From Syncephalis plumigaleata (Eukaryota > Zoopagomycota > Zoopagomycetes > Zoopagales > Piptocephalidaceae): 33,212 nucleotides of DNA. This document shows positions 17,644 through 31,943 of the stretch, one piece after another. The notes below the pieces were generated by a model, which had not been told where the DNA came from, did not search any database, and saw only the letters and a program-made list of their open reading frames with translations. The stretch's first letter is position 1. Each line of letters opens with the position of its first letter. Made by a program: the position numbers and the translations under genes. The stretch lies in the NCBI GenBank assembly GCA_025201365.1, contig JAIXMF010000134.1:1-33212 (forward strand). The letters are read 5' to 3'.

Positions 17644-18282
17644 TTAATAATCATTATCAGATTTGTAATCATTCTTGGGTTTGTATTCGTTCTTGGGCTT
17701 GTATTCATTCTTGGGTTTGTATTCGTTCTTTGGCTTATACTCGTTCTTGGGCTTGTATTCGTTCTTGGGCTTATACTCGTCTTTTGGCTTATACTCGTCC
17801 TTGGGCTTGTATTCGTCCTTGGGCTTGTATTCATTCTTGGGCTTGTATTCGTTCTTTGGCTTATACTCGTTCTTTGGCTTGTATTCATTCTTGGGCTTAT
17901 ACTCGTCCTTGGGCTTGTATTCATTCTTGGGCTTGTATTCGTTCTTTGGCTTATACTCGTTCTTTGGCTTGTATTCATTCTTGGGCTTATACTCGTCCTT
18001 GGGCTTATAGTCATTCTTGGGCTTATAGTCATTCTTGGGCTTGTATTCGTTCTTTTTGCTGCTATACGGATCCTTGGTTTCTACTACTGAGTAGATGTCC
18101 TCAGGTGGAACGTAAGCGTCATCGCTGGTTGATGGTAAATTGTTGTTGTAGTCGTGTTGGAAGCGTCGGAGAATTCGAGCTAAATGATCGTGCTGATCAT
18201 CGGCGGAAATTCCTGAAGCGGAAATGGCAACAAGTGCGCCAGCGCACAAAGCCATACCAAAAACAGAGTTGAAGCGTACCAT
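17644..18282 (-). CDS. Secreted (E/D)YKPK(N/D) hexapeptide-repeat protein
   Basis: A single exon of 212 residues. An N-terminal signal peptide (MVRFNSVFGMALCAGALVAI, cleaved near ISA) is followed by about 55 residues of hydrophilic linker containing VPPEDIYSVVETKDPYSSKK. Then come 21 uninterrupted hexapeptides of the form E/D-Y-K-P-K-N/D, a degenerate copy (DYKSDN) and the end DY. The repeat region is about 60% of the protein. It has two Lys, one Tyr, one Pro and one or two acidic or amide residues per six, so it should be disordered, strongly charged and regularly spaced in Tyr. No Cys, GPI site or catalytic motif is present. A cell-surface, wall-associated or adhesive role is plausible by composition only. 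The gene lies on the minus strand with its own TATA box. Confidence 0.85.
   Translation of the reverse strand: MVRFNSVFGMALCAGALVAISASGISADDQHDHLARILRRFQHDYNNNLPSTSDDAYVPPEDIYSVVETKDPYSSKKNEYKPKNDYKPKNDYKPKDEYKPKNEYKPKNEYKPKNEYKPKNEYKPKDEYKPKNEYKPKNEYKPKNEYKPKNEYKPKDEYKPKDEYKPKDEYKPKNEYKPKNEYKPKNEYKPKNEYKPKNEYKPKNDYKSDNDY
17665..18052 (-). repeat. 18-bp coding minisatellite with a 90-bp higher-order repeat
   Basis: The tract is made of 18-bp units encoding the hexapeptides. Segment 17821-17910 is repeated without a single difference as 17911-18000, a block of five units, while neighbouring single units differ by synonymous or N/D changes. The array therefore grew in blocks and recently. Because the unit has no stop in several frames, long false open frames run across it on both strands. 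Confidence 0.93.
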
Positions 18283-19046
18283 GATTGTAAATGCGTGATG
18301 TCAATGATGATCTGGGCGGTTGAAATGCTGTAGATGTTCGAGATGTGTGTGTGTAAGTGTGTAAGCGTGTATGTGTGTAAGCGTGTAAGTGATGAGGATG
18401 TATTGTTGTTGTGTATGTAGATCAGTAGTAGAGCATCGTTATTCATGCTCTATTTATACTATTTTTTTTTGCTTGATCGTTTCTATTCATAGATTATCGT
18501 ATCTAATGCGTAGTAATAGCAGTAGCACTAGGATGCCTGTACATACGTTAAGCATTGTATGACTACGTCACAAATGATTCTCCACAAGGAGTAATGTTGC
18601 TATGATTATCTTCATCTCTCCCGAAACTATTTTTATCGATGCTTGCTATTGCTCATAATACACATACAACTGATTATCATGATCAAACAGGGAATTGATA
18701 CACGGTTACAAGATACTACGCGTTAAGCATTGCTATGGATTAATGTTACAAAAAAACGCGTAATTAATTGGTTCCAATCCTTTTTGTTTTAGAAGCAAAA
18801 CTAGTTTCACCTGTTTGTCATACATACAAGACGAAACGTCAGTCGACGTGTCATTTTGCAAACAGGAATGATACAATTAGCGCTGAACTAGAGTATGGCC
18901 ATTCAAACCGTACACCAATGTGCATTATAACAAATTGACATAGTAAACTAAGAAATATAACAAAGGTTATTTACATTTCATACACGTAATGAATATCGCA
19001 ACAACTAAATATAATAGACAATTTATTGTAGGATTAATAAATACGA
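18283..19046. other. Intergenic: promoter of YKPK gene and 3' flank of F-box gene
   Basis: The first 140 nt contain GT/TG-rich low-complexity sequence (18335-18400), probably 5' untranslated. The TATA box follows. The rest is AT-rich with no coding potential and no recognised element. Confidence 0.55.
18451..18458 (-). promoter_or_regulatory. TATA box of YKPK-repeat gene
   Basis: TATAAATA on the minus strand (TATTTATA on the plus), about 170 nt before the ATG, within AGTATAAATAGAGC. Confidence 0.55.
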
Positions 19047-20144
19047 CTATGATTTCCACCAACTGCCCAGGGCATTTCGTATTAAATCACCTAGGCTGTC
19101 TTCATTTACACTAGTCGTACTAGCAATGCCTGCAATTGAACGTGGATTAGTCGGTGCCTCTTCTGCTGCAACGATACGCTTTACCACCGATGCTACCGTC
19201 CATTCGGATCCTTCATTTGACGTTGGATTGCTATGAATGAAACGTCGAGCAAATCCATACTTCCACAGACAAGTGGGTGAAACATTGTGCGCGCTCAACT
19301 CTCGTTCCACCTGTTGTCGTCGCGAAGGATGCGGTGATACCTGCGAAACAATCGATTCAGGCGTACTATCGATATCGCCCGCCAGCCATGCCAAGTAGAT
19401 TTGATCCTCGCTATTATAATCGGATTGATTTGCCGCATCGAGTGCTCGTTTAAACTCCATAACACGGTCAGGATACATTGGTCCGGGTAGTGTTGGACTT
19501 TTACTTTTACCCGAGAGAATATACGGTAATGACACGCGTAGCCATACCAATTCATATCGACCACCATGACTAGTAGGCACATCGGCTATGTTGGCTACTG
19601 ATCGCCATCGAGCAAGCACGCGCTCATCTCCGACGTAACCTTTGCGACACCGATACTCCGTCTCAGCAAACGGATGGTATCGCTCGTGAAATAGTTTCTG
19701 CGCTGTAACATCCGAACCGAGTAAGCTGTCGTCAGCACGATCAGTGAGTACAATAGGCACTTGCCACGGCTGAAACTGCAAATAATACGAGTCACCGGCT
19801 TGTAACTGTGGAAGGCTCGTTTGTTTCTGTACCGTTGAAGCGGATGCTGCAGTCGGTTTGCATCGAAACTCAATGGACTTGTGCACGGGGTCAAACACAG
19901 TTGCGTACAATGGTATTGGAGTGCGAACACCGCGAACACGCAACTCGAGTTTCAGCATGTTTTGCTGCTCATGATGAATTTGCAAGTAGAGCGCAATTGG
20001 TACCATACTATGTAGTGTACGACAAACTAGCGACAAACGGCTTACTTCGCTGAATTCCATATGAACCAACAGTCGTAGCAGAACGTCTGGCGGTAGTGTA
20101 AGCAGACGACTTGTTTGTAAAGGACCACTTGAACTAATACGCAT
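19047..20144 (-). CDS. F-box protein
   Basis: An intronless 365-residue protein. An F-box is visible near residues 12-50: LLTLPPDVLLRLLVHMEFSEVSRLSLVCRTLHSMV, with the usual LP-x-(D/E)-(V/I)-L and L-x-x-VCR pattern. F-box proteins bind Skp1 and act as substrate adaptors of SCF ubiquitin ligases. The remaining 310 residues contain no LRR, WD40 or Kelch repeats that I can see; they include a possible beta-rich region (LELRVRGVRTPIPLYATVF; SYYLQFQPWQVPIVL) and a C-terminal Ser/Thr-rich helix ending GSWWKS. I chose the ATG at 20142-20144; an in-frame ATG 23 codons upstream is possible but would precede the F-box with an unusual Cys/His-rich stretch. The substrate cannot be told. Confidence 0.75.
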   Translation of the reverse strand: MRISSSGPLQTSRLLTLPPDVLLRLLVHMEFSEVSRLSLVCRTLHSMVPIALYLQIHHEQQNMLKLELRVRGVRTPIPLYATVFDPVHKSIEFRCKPTAASASTVQKQTSLPQLQAGDSYYLQFQPWQVPIVLTDRADDSLLGSDVTAQKLFHERYHPFAETEYRCRKGYVGDERVLARWRSVANIADVPTSHGGRYELVWLRVSLPYILSGKSKSPTLPGPMYPDRVMEFKRALDAANQSDYNSEDQIYLAWLAGDIDSTPESIVSQVSPHPSRRQQVERELSAHNVSPTCLWKYGFARRFIHSNPTSNEGSEWTVASVVKRIVAAEEAPTNPRSIAGIASTTSVNEDSLGDLIRNALGSWWKS

Positions 20145-20369
20145 GGTGAATGAATAGTGGAAACAAGGGGAATGAAAGTTGCAAAGGCTGACATAGACCA
20201 TGGAAGTAGACACATAGCAATTTATAATAGTAATTTAATAACGATAATAGACATGTGTCCAAATCAGTTGGTAAAAGTACACAAACTGATGACAGACTAC
20301 TTTAACAGATTATAATAATAACTACGATCGACTACTACGATTACTACAACCGATGGAATAGTGTCGTCA

Positions 20370-21976
20370 TTAGCGACGTGGCTTTTTCGTCTTTAACGTT
20401 CCATTCTCGTGAATGTGATCTGTACCTCTTTCGTCAGTCGATTCCAACTTGGTGATGCTATTCGATTCTGTCTCATCGCCAAATAACTCATCCGTTGTCT
20501 AATAGTAAACATTAATAATTATTCATATACAAATGAATTATAACAACTCACTTCATGTTTTCGCTTTGTAGGTGACCAACCCGAATCTTCTTCTTCTTCG
20601 TCGTCATCGTTATCAGAGTTCTATATATACATTTAGTATTAGCGTATCTAATAAATATCTAATGAGCTAATATATATATATATAAAATAATTACCAAAGG
20701 TGATTGTAGTAAATAAGCTAGACCGGGTCCCTCATCATCTTCATCATCTTCCTCTTCCTCCTCTTCTTCATCTTCATCTTCTTCATCCTCTTCATCATCT
20801 TCTTCATTATCCTCCTCTAATGATAATTCCTCCTCTTCTTCCTGCATTAATGACTGATTTGTACTAGTGACTTGACTAGATTCTTCATCGGATTCTTTCT
20901 CATTATCTGATAATGTATTAATCATGCTAATTTGACTATCCTCATTTTCATTGTCACTGTTAGTTGCATAGTCGCCATCCTCTTCGTCATCCTCTTCGTC
21001 GTCATCAAGCAACACTCCTGCCGCTCTTTGTTTGGCAATAAGTCTATGTAATGCTTCCTGATCTACTTCAATTTCCTCGCCATCGCTGTTTACATAAACG
21101 CCATCCTGTATACGCGACAAAACTGCTTCTATACTAACGCGTGAATTTTGCCCTTCTTCTTCGTCTTCTTCTCCGTCTTCGTCCGTATCTTCCCCAGTAT
21201 CTCCTTCATATGATTCTGATTCAAAATCTTCATCCTCCTCTTCATCATCTTCCTCAGAGTCCACTTCCTGACCATTGCTAACCAGTATTATTATAAGTAT
21301 ACTTGTCCTAATTGTAATAAACACGTATCCATTGCTAGCTCACCAATCTTGTCCATCTAGACTTTGTAATGTAGGTAACATTTCAAATATTTTCGCGCGA
21401 TAATTTGGCAATTTCGTTATTTCACAATCAAGTAGGCATAAATGTCGTAATTTAGTCATGTATCGCTAATAATAATAATAGTAATGATATTAGTATTAAT
21501 GCCTATGTAGCTAACAATAGCTATCACATGCATAATAACAATGATAACAAAACTTACTAATGGTGTTAATGTCAAGAAATCGCTAATACGATTATTGCTC
21601 AAATCAAGATAGTTCAATAGTGGCACCTTATCAACAAGCGCCTCCAATCCATCGACAATTCGATTGTCTGCCAATGCAAGCTATCGCGAACATGGTTAGC
21701 CCTGATATTAATAGCTTTTGCAAGTTTACTTACGCGTCGTAATTCAGGTAAGGAGGGGAAATTCTTCAAACTAGTACAGTGAACTCCCGTCAGCGACAAG
21801 CTAAGTAGACCGCTAAAACGCGGCAATGGAGAATACGCGTCAGTGGTGTCGGACGACGACGAACAAGGTTCGTAGCACAGTAGCTCGATAGAAGGAATAC
21901 GCTGATTATCGAGGAATAACTGACGGACATTTTGCGGTTTCCGATATCGCATCAACTGACGTAACGTAGGATCCAT
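20370..21976 (-). CDS. ANP32-like leucine-rich acidic nuclear protein
   Basis: Six exons (21734-21976, 21558-21680, 21344-21465, 20695-21277, 20552-20620, 20370-20498) give 422 residues. The N-terminal part (about 1-165) is a small LRR domain: FLDNQRIPSIE, LADNRIVDGLEALVDKVPLLNYLDLSNNRIS, and the ANP32 capping motif CEITKLPNYRAKIFEMLPTLQSLDG. The rest is a long acidic tract with runs of Asp/Glu up to about 35 residues, interrupted by a hydrophobic SRIQDGVYVNSDGEEIEVDQEALHRL segment, and a Lys/Arg-rich C-terminus (KTKKPRR) that could be a nuclear signal. ANP32 proteins act as histone chaperones and phosphatase inhibitors in the nucleus. The tail is much longer than in animal ANP32A (about 250 residues in all). 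Gene spacing to Eco1 upstream is only 207 nt. Confidence 0.85.
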
Positions 21977-22183
21977 AATGAATTATGCGTCGTGAATCTA
22001 CTGACACTAGCGACACTCGATCTGACAAGAGAAGAATGAAACCGTGAACTGTCGTAAACACAAGTGAACGAGTGAGCGAGCGCGCGAGTGAATAAGTGAG
22101 TGAACACAATTAGTATGGTGAGTTGCAAATACAATCATTAGGAATGAAAAAACAAATACATCACGTGATTTATGTAAAATTTG

Positions 22184-23524
22184 TTAAATGTTTTCTGAGT
22201 AAACAAGAAAGTTTGCGTCTTTCTGATAGTTCATCGCTAAGCGTCTACCTAGAAGAGTAGGCTGAGAGAACGCGATCTGATCGTAATCTAGTGTACAGGC
22301 ATAAAAAAATGTTCTTCTATACTTGATATCGTTAATCATCAATGTGACCATGAATCTTCGTTGTTCATTTACCGTGCAGCATCAAGTAGACGAGTGGCCA
22401 CACCTTGTCGTCGCATAGTCTTATCCACCCATATACGACTAATACCGCATAGGCAAGTCACTGGTGTATTACTTTGATATTATTAGTCAAGAAGAAGCTT
22501 ACAAGTATGTAGTAATCATACAATCTACCTTTTGTATATAAGCGAGTCATCCAAATTATTATTATCATTATTATTATCAGTATCTACGCTTATTACACGA
22601 AAAGCCGTATTGATGGATTCCGCTACTAGACAGCCAACTACTTTACGTGTAGCCGCTAGATACAAATAGATCTATACGATGAGGGTGATGATAGCGTGTT
22701 AGTCAATAGCTCGATTAGACATGAACACCTACTTTATAACGATGATGTCGATCTGTATCCATTGATAGATTGGCTGCACCTAGTGCATCATTAACTTTAT
22801 TCAGAATATATTCAACCTAGATAGATAGATTGAATTAGCAAGTATACTTTTCTATTCTACTTGATAACATACCTTAATTCTATCTGATTTACAAAGTCGA
22901 TCAGGTAAGGTGATTATACGTTCATTCAGACGTGCTTCATCTACGAAATGTTCTACAGTAGTAAACGAATTGACGCTCTACTCCATCATATTAGATTAGT
23001 TGTAGTATATTCGGATAATTATAACAATGGCTATACCTTTACAGAAAATATCACATCCTCCTGTAATAATCGCTTATTATCCTCCATTTCAGTCATATAA
23101 TCGGTATTAGCGAGTAATTCCATCGATGTTGCATGATCATATTGCCGTTTCTGTGTTGCTGTTCGTATTCGTTTATTAGGAATGCGTTCATTCTTTTCCT
23201 TTGCTGTTCCACTAGAACTAGCAGTATTCCATTCCAGGTTAGACTTATTGTAGTTAGCATGAACCTTAACGTCTTCCTTTGACACGAGTGAAGTCGTGCC
23301 TTCCACTAGACATTGAGGTGTCGCTGTTGATTCAGTGGAATGTTGGCTCGTTCCACTACTTGGTAATTCAAAGTGGTCTGCTGTTCGTTTCTTCCCGTAG
23401 GTACGTGTTATTCTACGAGAGCTACGAGAGAACACAACATAACATAAACATGTATTGCTCTTCTAACAAAAGCTCGACCTTACCTGTTAATACTACAAGA
23501 AAGGGCCGCGTCATATTTTGTCAT
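22184..23524 (-). CDS. ECO1: Sister-chromatid cohesion acetyltransferase (Eco1/ESCO)
   Basis: Seven exons (23484-23524, 23037-23421, 22873-22977, 22733-22816, 22529-22671, 22373-22471, 22184-22316) give 329 residues; yeast Eco1 has 281. The N-terminus has the family's TYGKKR element. The acetyltransferase core is clear: KVVGCLVAESINTAFRVI, CLCGISRIWVDKTMRRQGVATRLLDAARR (the acetyl-CoA loop is RRQGVA), then IAFSQPTLLGRRLA and the terminal FLVY. It acetylates the cohesin subunit Smc3 in S phase to lock cohesion. The position where Eco1 proteins carry a C2H2 zinc finger is occupied by a segment of similar length without Cys or His pairs (see findings). The 13-codon first exon is the weakest part: it was chosen because its AG carry-over and GTAAGG donor keep frame with TYGKKR. 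Confidence 0.88.
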
Positions 23525-24085
23525 TGGGAAACAATTAGTAAGCAAATACGATAAATATCCAACACAAAGGGAAATAAACTAGTAGCAAACAGTTTGCTAT
23601 TACTCGTTTAACTTGGCTTCTTTGTTTTTTTAGACAATAACGTCATATGTATTCCAAAATAGAAGCAGTAGTTCCGACCTCATCCGGATCTTACCATTCT
23701 TCTCTTAGTTGGCATCCTCTTAACGCGTGGATAAATCGCCGCTTGTGGATTCACCGGGCATTCTAGGTGCCACGGTAGAATTCGGGACATGCATCATATG
23801 AAATAATGCTCCGGTTTCATCCGTGAGAGAAGTATCTACGTGCGTGTGCATGCATGTGTGTGCGCGTATGACTCAATCTTGGTGTCCCTTACGGAACATC
23901 CGAACTTCTCCGATGCGCACCGATGAATAAACAAATAAAAATGAACAGTCGCTAAGGTGAATCAACACTAGTACTTTATTCGTAAGCTTTACTCTTCCTT
24001 GATATCTCACTCTTACTTGTTTGTTTGTTTGTTCGTTGTTTGACCAGTTTCAGCCGCATTCTATTGCGCTCTACTCTATCACATC
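23525..24085. other. Divergent intergenic region Eco1/AOX
   Basis: A shared 560-nt promoter region between two divergent starts. It contains a TG-rich patch at about 23840-23870 and a TTTG repeat at about 24018-24032. No exon or known regulatory element was recognised. Confidence 0.5.
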
Positions 24086-25406
24086 ATGGCCTCTCGTATG
24101 GTAAGACGAATAGTCCTCTCGTCAATTAATAGCGATATCGTACATTGACTATTCATTAACGAATGACTGCCTTTTCCCCTTTATAGATGGTCCGTCCATT
24201 AGGATTTGCTGCTAGTCATAGCAGACATATACCGATTGGCATGGCTAGTGCCACCATGAATATACGCTGCTTGTCGAGCATACCGCATAGTTTTCCTGCC
24301 TCTAAACCACCACTCGTACGAGACGAGTTCCTAAAGCCACTTAATACGGAACAATTGGAGAGCATAGACATTGGATTGACTCAACATCGAGTGCCCGTCT
24401 CGATTAGTGACTGGATTGCCCTTAAAACAGTAAAGACGTTGCGTGTATTTGCCGACGCTTTCTTCCGTAAGCGTTATCTTCATCGAGCGGTTATGGTAAG
24501 TTGATAGCGTATACGCTCTACCATTAAATGTCCACTAACGTTCTGTGCTTTATTTATTATAGCTCGAGACAGTTGCTGCTGTACCAGGCATGGTAGCCGG
24601 TATGCATAGGCATCTTACTAGTTTACGCCGTATGAAACACGACGGTGGTTGGATCGGTCATCTGTTGGCGGAAGCCGAGAATGAACGGTACGTTATTAGT
24701 TTGTTGCTATCTTTCACGCGTCTTTAGCTAATCATCATTATCACTTTGTCTATTGCATTATAGTATGCATCTTCTTACTTGGATGAAGGTAGCCCAGCCA
24801 ACTGTATTAGATCGTGGTCTAGTGGTCGCAACTCAGGTAATTACTATTCGCAATCACGATGACTGGAGTGTCATTGACAATAATACACACGCTAACCGAT
24901 GATCGTATATTAATGTATAGGGTGCCTTCTTCGCCACTTACTTCACCTTTTACTTGTTTGCACCCAAGACAGCTCATCGGTAAGGTTTACTCGTTAGATT
25001 ATAGTATAGCATATCATTTGTGACTAACATTATATTGATGATTAGTATTGTGGGCTATCTCGAGGAACAAGCCATCATCTCATATACTCAAATGCTTAAT
25101 GAGATTGATAGCGGTAAGATTCCCAATGGACCGGCACCGCAAATCGCCATTGATTACTGGAATCTACCCAAGAATGCCACTATTCGTGATGTCACGCTAG
25201 CCATTCGAGCCGATGAAGCCATGCATCGCGATGCCAATCATGAATTTGCCGATCGTTTATTGTCGGGCAAGGAGAATGTACGCGAGAAAGCGGAAGGTGT
25301 ATCTAACGTTGTGAAGGAAATAAGCGCAACCTTCCCTGCCACGACAATGATTAGCGATAATAGCAATGCTACAGGCAACACATCATCTAATGGCGGCACT
25401 GCTTAA
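24086..25406 (+). CDS. AOX: Mitochondrial alternative oxidase
   Basis: Six exons (24086-24100, 24187-24495, 24563-24687, 24764-24836, 24921-24979, 25046-25406) join to 313 residues. All four diiron-ligand motifs of alternative oxidase are intact: [25 protein letters not shown] and [14 protein letters not shown], with their Glu and His ligands. Hydrophobic segments for membrane attachment lie around the first motif and in [13 protein letters not shown]. The N-terminus is rich in Arg, Ser, His and Ala and lacks acidic residues for about 45 residues, as in a mitochondrial presequence. The enzyme oxidises ubiquinol and reduces oxygen to water without proton pumping, bypassing complexes III and IV. 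The first exon is only 15 nt (MASRM); translation could also begin at the ATG that opens exon 2. The C-terminal 45 residues after the last motif are a low-complexity Ser/Thr/Asn/Gly tail. Confidence 0.95.
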
Positions 25407-26431
25407 ATCATTTATATCTTCTAGAATAGCTGTAGCGTGTTAGTATATTTGTTAATAGAATTAGTCGTTCAAGTTGTCGATTCACCAGTTAAATCACAAT
25501 GAAACTGGTGATTATTTCTCATATTTACATTGGTATAATAAATTATAGTTTTATCTAAACATTATGGAGTGATATTTTGTATATAAAAAGGTCTAGGCCA
25601 TTCAATGTAGTACTTCTTTATTCATGTTTACTAGCAATGATCATCGCTAAACATAGCCCTTGAACTGTCTTGATTCCTTACACAACACTGCTTGTTGATG
25701 AGTAATACGATATACAACATTACACTCGTGTAGTGTTATGATTTAGTTGACTTGAAAAGCAACTGGCCTATTTGTTAAGCTTAGCCCTTATTGACTTAAT
25801 ACGTGAGATCACCATTTAATTTTACTGGCCTTTATTCATTTCGATGTTACACTAAATGAACTTGAATGATAACAGATTGGCGATGAATACAGTACAATGC
25901 AACCAGTACTAGTAGTTATAGATATGTATGTGGATGTGCGTATTGATGATGTACGATATATATATATATAAAGTAATGGACAAGCGAATAAACAAACAGA
26001 TCCATGGATAGGCAAATAATCAGGCAAGCCAAGACCGTGCGTCCTCGGCATCACAACACTCATGCTTACCCGCTCACTCGGACAAGTAAGTAGACGAATA
26101 ATCAGCCAGCCATTTGCCTTGCCCGCATACGCACGCACAAACACATGCATGCAGGCTGTCTCTCGCTCTGTGCCTACCGCCTTGTGAAGTATCTTTTCAT
26201 TATTAAGTAACTTTGAACTTGTCCCTTTTTTACACTTGCGATAGTATTTGTTATTCTTATTATTACTACTACTCTATTATTACTTTATTATTATTACCGT
26301 TATCTTATTCGTCTAGTATAACTTGTAGTGCTGCAGTCACTGTCGTTGCCGTTATTTGTTTATTCATTACGGCTGGGACCGTGGAAAAAAGGGCACACTT
26401 TACTTGTTCTTTTTCTACCTATCTTTCTCTA
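25407..26431. other. Intergenic between AOX and methyltransferase
   Basis: About 1 kb without a supportable gene. It holds the AOX polyadenylation signal, a TA dinucleotide tract at about 25956-25970 and, just before the methyltransferase ATG, a TTA/TAC-rich low-complexity tract (26250-26310). An open frame continues upstream of that ATG but has no in-frame ATG earlier and is low complexity. Confidence 0.55.
25537..25542 (+). terminator. Polyadenylation signal of AOX
   Basis: AATAAA about 130 nt after the AOX stop codon. Confidence 0.5.
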
Positions 26432-28163
26432 ATGGGACAAACTATGTCAACGCGGAGTCCAGCGTTGGATTCCGCGTCCTCTGCCGCCACTTTAACCACT
26501 GCCACTACCACAAGTGGTAAGAAAGTGGTAATGCGTCCACGTATTCGACATCGTAGAAGTTTAGCCACAACCAATAGTGCGGATGAGAAACGACGAGTAC
26601 GAGCTACCCTTAGCCTTGACGAGGAGGAGAATTACTACGAATATCCCATGGACAACGATAGGATAGGTACGAGAATGTCACGTGATGCTACATGGAGTTC
26701 CAGTCGCAGTCATCCTACATTGGGTCAGAATCCGATCGATACGATCACCGAGGAGACGGCGCTAATGACGGATATACAATCGTCGTCATCGTCACTGCCA
26801 CCGACAACGCCTACTTCCTCTACATTGAAACAGGGTCCATTTAGTAAGTTGGCTCTTCGTGTGATACCACGACGTCGCGGTAAAAGTATATCACGATGTT
26901 GCGGGGAACATACTAGTTCAACTCATCCTATTACCACCACAACGCCAACGACGACGACGACGACGACAAGTAAATCAGGTGATAGCAATGAAGCCGTTTA
27001 TTTACATCGATTAAGACGAGCTAGATCGATGAAGATTTGTAAAAACACACCTAGTACGCCGACTTCACCTGCCGTATTTTGCGATGATCCGAGTAGTGAT
27101 ATGTTTCACGGATTTCTACGATCGATACCGATCTCATTATTAGACTTGGAATCGGTAGAACGGTAAGATACATTACATTTACATTGTTAGCGTAATCCAC
27201 TATTTACATATTAGATATCAATTGCTATTATAGAGCGGATTTAATGCATGAGATGGTGCGCTACGTACAACGACGTAACTATATCGCACCGATTGATCAA
27301 CCAAAGAAAATACTGGATGTAGGCTGTGGTACTGGTCGTTGGGTTAAGGTAGTTCAACAACTTTATTAGATATATTAATATGCTAAACCTCATTTATTGT
27401 CATTAGGAAATGGCGAGGGATTTCCCTAAATCACGCGTTGTAGGTTGTGAAATGTTACCGGTGTTTAGCAGGCAGGACATGCCTAAAAACGCACGATTTG
27501 AACTGGGTAACGTACTACAAGGTAGGTTATACGGCAATTTATGAATGAACATCCAGTTAATAAACAAGTAAATGGGCGCATAAACTAGGATTACCCTTTC
27601 TGACGGGTTCATTCGACTATGTACATATGCGATTCTTCGCACTTGACGTGCCCACCGGCTGTTGGACCATTGTTATGGCTGAATTGTATCGCGTGTGTAA
27701 ACCGGGCGGTATCATCGAGTTATGCGAGACCGATGGTATTGTAAGACAGCCGGCACCCACCTCTCATGTCATCAACGGGTGGATGACCTCGATGGCCGCT
27801 GACAATCAAGTGGAGTTGAGTTGCATTAGCGCACTCGATGAACTACTACACGATGTGGGTCTCGTCGATGTAATGCGTCGCGAGTTGAATTACCCGTTGG
27901 GTGAATGGGCCGGTGCTGTAGGCACCATTCAGTATCGTGTCTATCGCAGTGTACTTGACTCGTGTCGCGTGCAACTACTGGCCAATGCTCGACTATCCAA
28001 TGACACGATGGATGAAATGCTGCAAGAGCAAATGGACACACTAGAACAGTATCAATCGCATGTGGTCCATTATGTGTACACGGCTAGACGTCCACTGGAC
28101 GACACACTAATGGAACAATCGGGCAGTCATGGTAATAAGGGCATAAATACCATTAAATGGTAG
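26432..28163 (+). CDS. SAM-dependent methyltransferase with long disordered N-terminus
   Basis: Four exons (26432-27162, 27234-27348, 27407-27521, 27589-28163) give 511 residues. The C-terminal half is a class I methyltransferase: motif I is ILDVGCGTGRWVKEMA, motif II SRVVGCEMLPVF, the Asp/Tyr motif SFDYVHMRFFALDVP, and post-motif LYRVCKPGGIIELCETDG. This pattern is that of fungal methyltransferases of unknown substrate (UbiE/TAM-like group). The N-terminal 240 residues are Ser/Thr/Arg-rich and probably disordered, with basic patches (RPRIRHRRS, RVIPRRRGKS) and poly-Thr. The start MGQTMS fits an N-myristoylation signal. ATG 26432 is the first in-frame ATG after the low-complexity region. The gene is convergent with the HtrA gene, 202 nt apart. 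Confidence 0.88.
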
Positions 28164-28288
28164 TCAACAACAATCCATATAACACCAAATTGTATCATAC
28201 TCACAGTTGCATAACATACATACAAACAAACATACATACACGTCAATTATTGTATAATAATATTTTTATTTCACTTGCGTTTAATTTT

Positions 28289-28294
28289 AATAAA
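28289..28294 (+). terminator. Polyadenylation signal of methyltransferase gene
   Basis: AATAAA about 125 nt after the stop, inside the short convergent interval before the HtrA stop. Confidence 0.45.
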
Positions 28295-28365
28295 TGATTC
28301 GTATATGTGTATCTCACTAACATGTTTATTGATTAATTCATTCGTTCATTCATTCATTTGTTCAT

Positions 28366-31943
<3,578 letters not shown>

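Noticed and set aside
17622-18272. Long open frames on the plus strand and in a second minus frame across the YKPK repeat
   Set aside because: They are produced by the 18-bp repeat having no stop codon in several frames. Only the frame with a signal peptide and a non-repeat N-terminal region is credible.
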